A DNA stretch of 64,000 nucleotides, from contig NZ_KE557275.1 of assembly GCF_000442255.1 (NCBI RefSeq), positions 241,914 through 305,913 on the forward strand. The letters run 5' to 3'. A model generated the notes under the pieces. The model searched no databases, was not told where the DNA came from, and saw nothing but the letters and a program-made list of their open reading frames with translations. Source of the stretch: Salipiger mucosus DSM 16094. GTDB lineage: Bacteria; Pseudomonadota; Alphaproteobacteria; Rhodobacterales; Rhodobacteraceae. Of this stretch, positions 55,215 through 63,562 are shown piece by piece. Each line of letters starts with the position of its first letter. The stretch's first letter is position 1. The position numbers and the translations under genes are program-made.

Positions 55215-56257
55215 CCCGGTCGGTCCTGGCGGCGCTTCTGGCGGGTTTCACGATGACCGGCACTTCAGACGCGGCCGGGACCGATGGTCCCTCCTTCGAG
55301 ATCCTGCCGTTCGAGGCGCTGGACGGCTGGTCCGAGGACGACCACGGCGCGGCGCTTTCGGTCTTCCTCGAGACATGCCGTGACTTGGACGAGCCCGACT
55401 GGCGCAGCCTCTGCGCCGTCGCGCAGGACACCGACGATGCGCGCGATTTCTTCGAGCTGTTCTTTCGCCCGGTCCTGATCGGCGATCCCGAGGACGCGCT
55501 TTTTACCGGCTATTTCGAGCCCGAGCTGAACGGCTCGCTGTATCCCAGCCCCCGCTACCGCTATCCCGTGCACCGCATGCCGCCCGAGGCGCAGGACACG
55601 CGCCCCTGGCTTTCGCGCCGCGAGATCCTGACGACCAACGTGCTTGAGGGGCGCGACCTCGAGATCGCCTGGGTGGATGACCCGGTCGAGCTGTTCTTTC
55701 TGCAGATCCAGGGGTCTGGCCGCATCCGTCTGCCGGACGGGACCAGCATCCGCGTGGGCTATGGCGGGGCGAACGGCCATCCATACCGGTCCGTCGGCCA
55801 GGAACTGGTGCGGCGCGGCACCTTCGACCTGCACGAGGTGTCGGCCGGCACCATCCGCAGCTGGGTGCGCGGCAACCCCGACGACGGGACCGAGCTGCTG
55901 TATCACAATCCCTCCTACGTCTTCTTCCGTGAGGTGAGCCAGGTGCCCGCGCACAAGGGGCCGCTGGGGGCGATGAACCGTTCGGTCACGCCGCTACGCT
56001 CCGTCGCGGTCGATCCCGAGTATGTGCCGCTGGGCGCGCCGGTCTGGCTCGAGAAGGATGGCGCCGAACCGATGCGGCGGCTCATGGTGGCGCAGGACAC
56101 CGGCTCGGCCATCAAGGGCGCGCAGCGGGCGGACATCTTCTTTGGCACTGGCGACGAGGCCGGGCGGCTGGCCGGGCAGTTGAAGGACCCGGGCCGCATG
56201 GTGGTGCTTCTGCCGATCCAGCGGGCCTATGCGCTGCTGCCGGAATCCATTCTATGA
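55211..56257 (+). CDS. mltA: Membrane-bound lytic murein transglycosylase A
   Basis: A 348-residue MltA: FTGYFEPELNGS, FFLQIQGSGRIRLPDG, AHKGPLGAMNRSVTPLRSVA and a 3D domain with MVAQDTGSAIKGAQRADIFF, holding the catalytic Asp. It cleaves peptidoglycan to anhydro products. A signal-like N terminus (residues 1-20) is present without a clear lipobox. Coupled to timA and to the smr gene. Confidence 0.93.
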   Translation: MTRSVLAALLAGFTMTGTSDAAGTDGPSFEILPFEALDGWSEDDHGAALSVFLETCRDLDEPDWRSLCAVAQDTDDARDFFELFFRPVLIGDPEDALFTGYFEPELNGSLYPSPRYRYPVHRMPPEAQDTRPWLSRREILTTNVLEGRDLEIAWVDDPVELFFLQIQGSGRIRLPDGTSIRVGYGGANGHPYRSVGQELVRRGTFDLHEVSAGTIRSWVRGNPDDGTELLYHNPSYVFFREVSQVPAHKGPLGAMNRSVTPLRSVAVDPEYVPLGAPVWLEKDGAEPMRRLMVAQDTGSAIKGAQRADIFFGTGDEAGRLAGQLKDPGRMVVLLPIQRAYALLPESIL

Positions 56258-56843
56258 GCAGACGGCGGCTGCGAAAGGATGAGCTGGAGCTCTGGCGGCA
56301 GGTCGCGCGCACGGCCGATCCGCTGCCGGGCAAGCCCGAGCCGAAGAAAAATGACGTGACCGAGGCGCCGGCGTCAAAACCCCGAAGGCCGATCCGGCGC
56401 CGCTGCCGCGCTTCGACATGGGCACGCGCGCCCTTCCACGGACCGAGACGCACGACTTTTCCGGCACGACGTCGGACCGGCTCTCGCGCGAGCCGGTGCG
56501 CATGGATTCCAAGGCCTACGGACGCCTCAAGCGCGGCAAGCTGGTGCCCGAGGCGCGCATCGATTTGCATGGCATGACGCTCGATCAGGCTTACCCGGCG
56601 CTGACGGGATTCATCCTGTCCTCGCAGGCGCGCGGGTTGCGGCTGGTGCTGGTCATCACCGGCAAGGGTCTGCGCGAGGATCCGCACGATCCGATGCCGC
56701 GGCGGCGCGGGGTGCTCAAGACGCAGGTGCCTCAGTGGCTGCGCATGGCGCCGGTCGCGCCGGCGGTGCTGCAGGTCTCAGAGGCGCATATCAAGCACGG
56801 CGGCAGCGGAGCCTACTACGTCTACCTGAAGCGTCGCCGCTAG
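56254..56843 (+). pseudogene. Smr-domain protein, split by a frameshift
   Basis: The first frame from ATG 56254 (SRRRLRKDELELWRQVARTA) matches the N terminus of alphaproteobacterial Smr proteins and overlaps the mltA stop. Near 56370-56385, at an AAAACCCC run, the family sequence passes to another frame: TPKADPAPLPRFDMGT, then the Smr domain with EARIDLHGMTLDQAY, LVLVITGKGLRED and GGSGAYYVYLKRRR. One extra base would give 196 residues, a normal length. Smr domains bind or nick nucleic acid. The base loss at a homopolymer may be a real mutation or a sequencing error. Confidence 0.8.
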
Positions 56844-57364
56844 CCGTCGGTGCCGAAGATTCGGTCGGCGTGCTCGGCGAGGTAGATGCGCAGCCAGGGC
56901 GTGTAGACTTCGGGGTGTTCGGCCAGGTCCTGCCTCAGGTCGGCAAGCGTGATCCAGCGGGTTGCCATGACCTCGACCGGGTTCGGCGCGAGGGGCATGT
57001 CGGCGGGCGCTTCGGCGGTGTAGAGATCGACCACCTCGCGCTCGACAAGTCCGCCGCCGACATCGGCGCGATACTCCACCACGCCGCGATGCCGGGGCGA
57101 AAGCCCGGTGATCCCGAGTTCCTCACGCAGGCGCCGATGGGCACAGTCGGTCGGGTCTTCGCCCCAGTCGGGATGCGTGCAGCAGGTGTTCGCCCATAGC
57201 CCGGGCGTATGGTACTTGCCCGCCGCACGGCGCTGGATCAGCAGCGCGTCTCTCCGCATCACGAAGACGGAAACGGCCTTGTGTCGCAGCGCCTCGCGGT
57301 GGGCGCGCAGCTTTTCAACGGGCTGCAGCGTGCCATCGACCCAGGCCGGAATCATCGTGGTCAT
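56840..57364 (-). CDS. idi: Isopentenyl-diphosphate delta-isomerase
   Basis: A 174-residue type I Idi of the Nudix fold: WANTCCTHPDWGEDPTDCAH, holding the catalytic Cys, then RRLREELGI (Nudix core), and the late EVMATRWITLADL. It interconverts IPP and DMAPP for isoprenoid synthesis. It converges with smr with a 4-base overlap and follows the wza-like gene by 43 bases. Confidence 0.93.
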   Translation of the reverse strand: MTTMIPAWVDGTLQPVEKLRAHREALRHKAVSVFVMRRDALLIQRRAAGKYHTPGLWANTCCTHPDWGEDPTDCAHRRLREELGITGLSPRHRGVVEYRADVGGGLVEREVVDLYTAEAPADMPLAPNPVEVMATRWITLADLRQDLAEHPEVYTPWLRIYLAEHADRIFGTDG

Positions 57365-57407
57365 CGGGCCGGGGTCCGTGGCAGGGACGGCGTCATGACG
57401 CCGCCGC

Positions 57408-58526
57408 TCAGTTCGTGACGGTGGCGACTTGGCGCGTCAGGCCGAAGGCGCTGCCCACCAGCCCGAAGATCGTCTCGGCCTGGGTGACCGGCGATTCGGT
57501 CGCAAGAACGGTGTCGCCCGGATGGATCAGGAACTTGCGGGCGGCAAAGAGACCGTCGGCCGAAGTCAGGTCGAAGGTAAAGACGACCTGTTGCATGTTC
57601 GGCGCGTTGCCGTCCGAACGCAGATGCCGCACGTCGTATTCACGCAGCACCAGAACGCCCTTGGGGTCGGCCCGGCTGTCCGAAAGCCCGCCCATCAGCG
57701 AGATCGCCTCGAGCGCGGCAAGGTCGTCCTTGGGGAAATAGATCAGGTCCTCGGTCCCCGAGGCACCGAGCGCGGTGAAGCTGTGGTCGTCTTCCTGGAC
57801 GACGACGGTGTCACCGGCACGCAGCAGCGCGTTGTAGGCACCGCCCTCGAGGAGGGCGTCGGCGGAAATCTGGTACGTGGTGCCACCGCGGATCAGCCGC
57901 ACGCGGGGGTTGCGCAGCGATTGCGAAATGCCGCCGGCATCGGCCAGCAGGCCCAGCACCTTGTAGTTGCGCGACGGCATCGGGAAGCTGCCGGGCGCGG
58001 CGACGCCGCCCACGGCCTCGACCGAGTTCGCACGGCCCTGCGTCAGCGACAGCAGCACCTGCGCCGAGGGCACGATCTGCTCCAGCTCGGCCTGCACGCG
58101 GGCGCGTGCGCCGGCCGGGGTGAGGCCGCGGATGTAGACCTCGTCGACATAGGGCACGAAGATCGCGCCGTTCGGACCGACTTCGACCCCCGAGAGAACG
58201 GTCGATTTCTCGGCTTCGTTGGTCAGCAGCGAGTTTTCCTGGTTGTCCCAGATCGTGATGTCGACGCGGTCGCCGGTGTGGATGATGTTGGAGTTCGAGC
58301 CGTTCTGCGTCTTCGGCCAGCTGTAGCCGCTCTCCCAGCCGGTACGGGGCCACGAAGCGATGGCGGACATGTTGGCCCGGGTCACGGAGACCACCTGGAA
58401 GGACGGGATCTCGGCCCGCGATTCCCGCAGAACCTCGGATTGAAGCGCCGCCCCGCGGGGCAGGCTGCAGGCCGCCGCGAGAAAGGCGGTCGCCACGAGG
58501 GCCATGAGTCTGAGTGTCGAGGCCAA
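57408..58526 (-). CDS. Wza-type polysaccharide export lipoprotein (copy 1)
   Basis: A 372-residue outer-membrane polysaccharide export protein: a signal peptide with lipobox LAAAC (Cys near 20), a Poly_export domain (IIHTGDRVDITIWDNQENSL, VEVGPNGAIFVPYVDEVYIR, GLTPAGARARVQAELE) and SLBB-like repeats (VGGVAAPGSFPMPSRNYKVL, LLRAGDTVVVQEDD). The TTG at 58526 has a GGGGGG site 7 bases upstream and gives a charged signal peptide; ATG 58505 would remove it. It diverges from the second sugar transferase. Confidence 0.88.
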   Translation of the reverse strand: MASTLRLMALVATAFLAAACSLPRGAALQSEVLRESRAEIPSFQVVSVTRANMSAIASWPRTGWESGYSWPKTQNGSNSNIIHTGDRVDITIWDNQENSLLTNEAEKSTVLSGVEVGPNGAIFVPYVDEVYIRGLTPAGARARVQAELEQIVPSAQVLLSLTQGRANSVEAVGGVAAPGSFPMPSRNYKVLGLLADAGGISQSLRNPRVRLIRGGTTYQISADALLEGGAYNALLRAGDTVVVQEDDHSFTALGASGTEDLIYFPKDDLAALEAISLMGGLSDSRADPKGVLVLREYDVRHLRSDGNAPNMQQVVFTFDLTSADGLFAARKFLIHPGDTVLATESPVTQAETIFGLVGSAFGLTRQVATVTN

Positions 58527-58700
58527 TTCACTACCCCCCAGTAGTTGCCGAGACGGTCCCGGCCTTCCTTAACGGCTCTTTTCGGTGATAGACAGATCAA
58601 GCTTCGAGAACAACGGGATTGAGCGCAGGACAGTGGCGGCAACACATCACCGCGGAAACCCGCCTACCGAGACGGCGATCGAAGCCGCAAGGCGGGCCCG

Positions 58701-59312
58701 ATGACAGCGGGCAAGCGGGCATTCGACCTGTCTCTGGCGCTGGTTCTTTCGGTCGTCCTCATCCCCGTCATCGCGGCGATCGCGCTGCTGATCGCGCTGC
58801 GCGACGGCGGGCCGGTGTTCTACCTCTCCGAGCGGATGACGACGCCGGAGCGGGGTTTCCAGCTGTGGAAGTTCCGCACCATGCGGCCCGATTCGGCCGA
58901 CCGGGGCGTCTCGGGCGGCGACAAGACCGACCGAATCACGCGAACGGGGCGTGTGCTGCGCCGCTATCGGCTGGACGAGCTGCCGCAGCTCTGGAACATC
59001 CTGCGCGGCGACATCAGCTTCGTCGGCCCGCGCCCGCCGCTGCGTCGCTACACCGAGATGTTTCCCGCGCTCTACGCCGAGGTGCTGCGCGCCCGGCCGG
59101 GGGTCACCGGGCTTGCCACGCTGGCCTATCACCGCACCGAGGAAAGGCTGCTGGCGCCCTGCGCCTCGGCCGACGAGACCGAGGCGGTCTATACCCGGCG
59201 CTGCGTGCCCCGGAAGGCGCGGCTCGACCTTATATACGCGCGGCGCCGCACCCTCTGCTACGACGCGCGGCTGATCCTCGCGACGGTGCTGCGGCGCGTC
59301 CCGCTGCACTGA
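58701..59312 (+). CDS. Priming sugar transferase (copy 2)
   Basis: A 203-residue polyprenyl-phosphate sugar-1-phosphate transferase: one N-terminal membrane helix (RAFDLSLALVLSVVLIPVIA), FQLWKFRTMRPDS, YRLDELPQLWNILRGDISF and VGPRPPL, with RPGVTGLATLAY where ExoY-type proteins have GxTGLWQ. The Ala-Thr in place of Trp-Gln and the shorter C terminus set it apart from copy 1 and suggest another acceptor sugar. Confidence 0.88.
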   Translation: MTAGKRAFDLSLALVLSVVLIPVIAAIALLIALRDGGPVFYLSERMTTPERGFQLWKFRTMRPDSADRGVSGGDKTDRITRTGRVLRRYRLDELPQLWNILRGDISFVGPRPPLRRYTEMFPALYAEVLRARPGVTGLATLAYHRTEERLLAPCASADETEAVYTRRCVPRKARLDLIYARRRTLCYDARLILATVLRRVPLH

Positions 59313-59325
59313 GCCTCGCGGGCGT

Positions 59326-60087
59326 TCAGCCGGTCGAGAAGAAGTCGACCGCGCCCTCGCGCACATGCGCTGCGGTCAGGCGCCCGGTGGCATAGGCGCC
59401 GGTGTCGACGGCAATGCGGCCGTTCTCGCTGTGCGCCGCGTCGACGATGGTGTGTCCGTGGACGATCCAGAGCCCGTCGGTCCGGGGGCGTTTTCTGAAA
59501 TCCGGGTGCCCCCAGACAAGGATGTCCTCCCACTGGTCGTCGATTGGCACGGCTGGATCGGCGCCAGCGTGGACAACCACGACGTTGCCGGTGCGCCAGA
59601 TGACCGGAAGCCCGCGCAGCCAGGTCTCGACCCGCTCACCGATCGCCTCGCGCAGGCTGTCGCGCATGGCAAGCCAGGCGTCGTCGCCCTCGGCGCGCTG
59701 CGGTGGTGCGACACCGTAGCTGGCGAGTGTCTGGAGCCCGCCGTTTCGAATCCAACGCGCGCCGGTGCCGACCGGATCGTCGAGGCAATCGATCAGCATC
59801 TGCTCGTGGTTGCCCCTGAGGCAGATCACGGACTCGCGGCCCATCTCCTCCTGAATGCCGGAGAGAAGGGTCAGGACCTGGGCGCTCTCGTCGCCCCGGT
59901 CGATGTAGTCGCCCACGAAGACCAGCTTTGCCGCGTCGGCGTCCGATCCCGCCTCGAGGCGGGTCAGAAGCTGGCGCACGAGGCCCTCGCAGCCGTGGAT
60001 GTCGCCCACCGCGTAGAAGGGCAGTTCGGGGCTCAACGGTGCATCGAATGCGATCTTCGGGGCACGCTTTCGTCGGAAAAATCTCAT
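59326..60087 (-). CDS. Metallophosphoesterase (PP2A/ApaH-like)
   Basis: A 253-residue protein with the calcineurin-type motifs FYAVGDIHGCEGLV (about 23-36), VFVGDYIDRGDES (58-70), CLRGNHEQML and a late WIVHGHTIVDAA. It should bind two metal ions and hydrolyse a phosphoester; the substrate (phosphoprotein or dinucleotide) is unknown. ATG 60087 matches homolog starts; an ATG at 60111 is an alternative and neither has a clear ribosome site. It sits among polysaccharide genes on the opposite strand. Confidence 0.82.
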   Translation of the reverse strand: MRFFRRKRAPKIAFDAPLSPELPFYAVGDIHGCEGLVRQLLTRLEAGSDADAAKLVFVGDYIDRGDESAQVLTLLSGIQEEMGRESVICLRGNHEQMLIDCLDDPVGTGARWIRNGGLQTLASYGVAPPQRAEGDDAWLAMRDSLREAIGERVETWLRGLPVIWRTGNVVVVHAGADPAVPIDDQWEDILVWGHPDFRKRPRTDGLWIVHGHTIVDAAHSENGRIAVDTGAYATGRLTAAHVREGAVDFFSTG

Positions 60088-60229
60088 GCCGGGGAAATAA
60101 GCTGTTTCCATCGTCAGTCCAAGTCGCCAGACAGTGAGGGAATGCGAGGGCGAGGTGTTGCCACCCTGGGTTGCGATGCCGAGAAAGTTGACCGCGTGAC
60201 GGTCGCCCGGACACGGAGAGGCAGGCAAG

Positions 60230-62374
60230 ATGACCAGTGACGGATTTATCCGAGCGTTCCGGCCGATTCTGCTGGGCGGGAGCCTGTCGCTGATCCTCGT
60301 TCCCGGCGCCGCCACGCCGCAGGAGCGCGTCTGGACCCGGCCTACCTTGAACTTCATGGGCGTGCCCGGGCTGATCGACATGCCGTCGGGCCATGCCATG
60401 GACGACGCCGATCTTTCGCTGACGGTCTCGGCGATGGAGAAAACCGCCCGCGGGACGCTGCACTTCCAGATCACGCCGCGGCTGTCCGGTGTCTTTCGAT
60501 ACGCCTATATCGACAACTATCTCGGGCGCGGCGACTACTATGACCGCAGTTTCGACGTGCGCTACCTCCTGATGGAGGAAACGGCGCGTCGGCCGGCGGT
60601 GTCTGTCGGCCTTCAGGATTTCGGCGGCACCGGCATTTTTGCCGGTGAATACGTGGCCGCGACCAAGACCTTCGGGCGACTGCGGGCGACGGGCGGCCTT
60701 GGCTGGGGCCGGTTCGGCAGCTTCAACGGTTTTCGCAATCCGCTGGCCGTGCTGGACAACCGCTTCGAGGACCGCGCGGACCAGACCGGGGGCATCGCGC
60801 AGACCGGTCAGCTGGATGCCGATCAGTGGTTCCAGGGCGACGCCGCGTTCTTCGGCGGCCTGCAATACCGGGTCAACGACAAGCTGACCCTGACGGCGGA
60901 GTATTCCTCGGACGCCTACGAGGCCGAGTCCGAGAACATCGGGTTCGACCGCGACTCGCCGCTCAACCTCGGCGCCACGTGGCGGTTCGACAACGGGGTG
61001 TCACTGACCGGCGCCTATCTCTATGGGTCCACGGTCGCGGTGAACCTGAGCTACACCTTCAACCCGAAGTCGCCGGGGACCCTGCCGGGCGGCACCGGGC
61101 GCGCGCCGGTCCCGGTCGCGATGCGGCCGGCGGGATCGGCGGACGATCTCGGGTGGACGCAGCGCCCGGGCGTCGGTGACACCTTGCGGACCAGTGTGTC
61201 CGAGGCCCTGGCCGACGAGGGCCTGTTGCTCGACGCGATGTCCGTGGGTGCCCGCGAGGTTGAAGTGCGGTTCCGCAACCCGACCTACATGAACGGCGCC
61301 CAGGCGCTTGGTCGCGCGGCGCGCGTTCTCTCGCGGCTGCCCGGCTCGATCGAGACGATCGCGCTGGTGCCTGTGACCGCCAGCGGACTGCCGGTCTCGC
61401 GCGTGGTCGTGCGGCGCGGCGATCTCGAGGAGCTGGAACATGCGCCTGACGGATCGTGGCAGATGTTCGCGCGCGCAGGGTTCGAGGATGCGCATCCGGT
61501 CGCGGAAGACGCGATCGCGCCCGAGGGCCGCTTTCCGATCTTCAACTGGGGCGTCGGGCCCTATCTCAGCACGGCCGTCTTCGACCCGCGCGAGCCGCTT
61601 CGCACCGATGTCGGGATCGAGGCCAGCGCCTCGTTCGAGCCGACGCCGGGCCTGGTGTTTTCCGGTGCCGTTCGCCACCGGCTGACGGGCAACGTCGAGG
61701 ACCTGCCGCGCTCCGACTCCGTCCTGCCGCGGGTAAGGACCGACGTCGCGCTTTACGCACAGGAGGGCGAGACGGCCCTGTCCAACCTGACGGCCGCCAA
61801 GTATTTCCGTCCGGGCAAGGACCTCTACGGCCGGGTGACCGCCGGTTACCTCGAGCCCATGTTCGGCGGCCTTTCGGGCGAGCTTCTGTGGAAGCCTGTC
61901 GACAGCCGCATCGGCGTCGGACTCGAAATGAACTACGCGCGGAAGCGGGCCTATGACCAGGGGTTCGATTTCCAGGACTACGACATCCTGACGGGCCACC
62001 TCTCGACCTATGTCGAGGGACGCAACGGCTTTCAGTACCAGGTCGACGCGGGCCGCTATCTTGCCGGGGACTGGGGCGCGACCCTGTCGGTCGGGCGCGA
62101 GTTCGACAACGGCGTACGGCTGGGTGCCTTCGCCACCTTCACGGACGTGTCCTTCGACGACTTCGGCGAGGGCTCCTTCGACAAGGGTTTCCGGATCGAG
62201 ATCCCGCTGTCTGTGATCTCCGGGCAGCCGTCGAAACAGACGCTGGCGCGGACGGTGCGTCCGACCCAGCGGGACGGCGGTGCGCGTCTTGCGGTACCGG
62301 GGCGGCTCTACGAGAGCGTGCGCGATTACCAGCGGTCCGACCTGCAATCCGAATGGGGGCGGTTCTGGAGATGA
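60230..62374 (+). CDS. yjbH: YjbH-family outer-membrane exopolysaccharide protein (copy 2)
   Basis: A 714-residue protein with a signal peptide (residues about 1-31), LNFMGVPGLIDMPSGHAMDD, FQITPRLSGVFRYAYIDNY, DRSFDVRYLLMEE and GLGWGRFGSFNG, then barrel-like strands to a terminal SEWGRFWR. It aligns end to end with copy 1, including QRDGGAR near the C terminus. GGAGAGGCAGG precedes the ATG. The stop overlaps the second yjbF (ATGA). It heads the yjbH-yjbF-yjbE run. Confidence 0.85.
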   Translation: MTSDGFIRAFRPILLGGSLSLILVPGAATPQERVWTRPTLNFMGVPGLIDMPSGHAMDDADLSLTVSAMEKTARGTLHFQITPRLSGVFRYAYIDNYLGRGDYYDRSFDVRYLLMEETARRPAVSVGLQDFGGTGIFAGEYVAATKTFGRLRATGGLGWGRFGSFNGFRNPLAVLDNRFEDRADQTGGIAQTGQLDADQWFQGDAAFFGGLQYRVNDKLTLTAEYSSDAYEAESENIGFDRDSPLNLGATWRFDNGVSLTGAYLYGSTVAVNLSYTFNPKSPGTLPGGTGRAPVPVAMRPAGSADDLGWTQRPGVGDTLRTSVSEALADEGLLLDAMSVGAREVEVRFRNPTYMNGAQALGRAARVLSRLPGSIETIALVPVTASGLPVSRVVVRRGDLEELEHAPDGSWQMFARAGFEDAHPVAEDAIAPEGRFPIFNWGVGPYLSTAVFDPREPLRTDVGIEASASFEPTPGLVFSGAVRHRLTGNVEDLPRSDSVLPRVRTDVALYAQEGETALSNLTAAKYFRPGKDLYGRVTAGYLEPMFGGLSGELLWKPVDSRIGVGLEMNYARKRAYDQGFDFQDYDILTGHLSTYVEGRNGFQYQVDAGRYLAGDWGATLSVGREFDNGVRLGAFATFTDVSFDDFGEGSFDKGFRIEIPLSVISGQPSKQTLARTVRPTQRDGGARLAVPGRLYESVRDYQRSDLQSEWGRFWR

Positions 62375-63033
62375 GACACGGCCTTCGGATTGCATTGGCG
62401 GCGCTGGCGCTGACGGCGGCATGCGGCAACGACGGCCGGTGGGAGGCCGTGCGCCTCGGGCTGGCCGAGCTTGGCTCGCTCGTCGCGCAGGACGGCCCCC
62501 AGGTGGATCTGCGCGACAGCCTGACCCCGCAGATGGTCGCCGGCGTCCCGGGCCCGGTCATCTTCGCCGGGATTCCCGACCGCGATGCCCAGGCGACCCT
62601 CACGGCGATAGCGCGAAACGGCGCCGTCCGGACATGGCAGACGCAGGACCGCATCGCGCTGGACATGGTGAGCGGCGTGCTCGTCGGTTCGCGCGGACTG
62701 GGCGGCGACCTGATGAGCGCCGACATCACGCAGGTTTTCGAAGCGCTGCGCGGCGGTCGCAGCCGGGCGGTGCGGGTCCATCGCTACCTCGACGGCGAGG
62801 ATCACCTCTACACGAGTGCATTCGTCTGCGATTTCCGGCGCGAGTCCGGCGTTGCGGCCAGCACGGCGTTTCGCAGCTTCCGCGCGCTACACGTCGTCGA
62901 GGACTGCACCAACCCGGACCGCGATTTCGAGAATCACTACTGGTTCGACGGTGGCGGAACCCTGCGGAAATCGGTCCAATGGGTCGGTCCGGAGGTCGGT
63001 TACCTGGAAATCGAACTTCTGAAAGATGAATGA
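62371..63033 (+). CDS. yjbF: YjbF/GfcB-family lipoprotein (copy 2)
   Basis: A 220-residue lipoprotein: LALTAACGNDG lipobox near residue 18, then TQDRIALDMVSGVLVGSRGL and GGDLMSADITQVFEALRG, with a C-terminal LRKSVQWVGPEVGYLEIELL. It shares the RGLGGDLMS core with copy 1 but is clearly diverged. Coupled to yjbH by ATGA. Confidence 0.8.
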   Translation: MRHGLRIALAALALTAACGNDGRWEAVRLGLAELGSLVAQDGPQVDLRDSLTPQMVAGVPGPVIFAGIPDRDAQATLTAIARNGAVRTWQTQDRIALDMVSGVLVGSRGLGGDLMSADITQVFEALRGGRSRAVRVHRYLDGEDHLYTSAFVCDFRRESGVAASTAFRSFRALHVVEDCTNPDRDFENHYWFDGGGTLRKSVQWVGPEVGYLEIELLKDE

Positions 63034-63144
63034 TTTTGCAATTGCGAGATTCTATAAGCTTGCAGAGCCATTCAGGACTTCGCGCATTGCGGGATTGCTG
63101 CGAATGCGTTACCCACGATTCAACCCCCATAGAGGAGTACGACC

Positions 63145-63429
63145 ATGACTCGCTCGACCATTCTCAGCGCCGTCACCATGGCGGCCATCGCACTCGGCTC
63201 TGCGGCAACTGCACAGAACGCCGACACCGAAGAGGACCCGGACGGCGCGCTGATTCCGGCCGGTGCCGGAACGACGGCTGCGACCACCGGTCTTGTCGGC
63301 ACGCTCGGCACCGCCGGCACGATTGCTGTCGTCGGGAGTGTGACCGCGGCCGCCGCACTGTCGGCCAGCGGCAGCGGTTCGTCGTCGTCCACGGTGACCA
63401 CGCCGTCGACGACTCCCTTCCTGAACTGA
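63145..63429 (+). CDS. yjbE: YjbE/GfcA-like small secreted Ser/Thr-rich protein
   Basis: A 94-residue protein with a signal peptide cleaved after TAQ (residue about 24), an Ala/Gly/Thr-rich hydrophobic stretch (TTGLVGTLGTAGTIAVVGSV) and a Ser/Thr tail (ASGSGSSSSTVTTPSTTPF). This matches the layout of E. coli YjbE and GfcA, which are encoded with YjbF and YjbH. AGAGGAG precedes the ATG. A terminator follows. The assignment is by pattern and context, since such small proteins carry little alignable sequence. Confidence 0.65.
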   Translation: MTRSTILSAVTMAAIALGSAATAQNADTEEDPDGALIPAGAGTTAATTGLVGTLGTAGTIAVVGSVTAAAALSASGSGSSSSTVTTPSTTPFLN

Positions 63430-63451
63430 CAGACGCGACATTCAATTGTAG

Positions 63452-63487
63452 AAGGGGAGCGGAACCGCGTGTTCTGCTCCCCTTTTT
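63452..63487 (+). terminator. Intrinsic terminator after yjbE
   Basis: AAGGGGAGC pairs with GCTCCCCTT in a 9-bp stem with a 15-base loop, followed by a T tract. It separates yjbH-yjbF-yjbE from the next export gene. Confidence 0.8.
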
Positions 63488-63562
63488 CATGGACGGGATA
63501 CGCGCGGCCAGGACGAAAAACAGAAGCCGCGTTCAGATGGAATTGAGGGATAGGGGTAAGAC

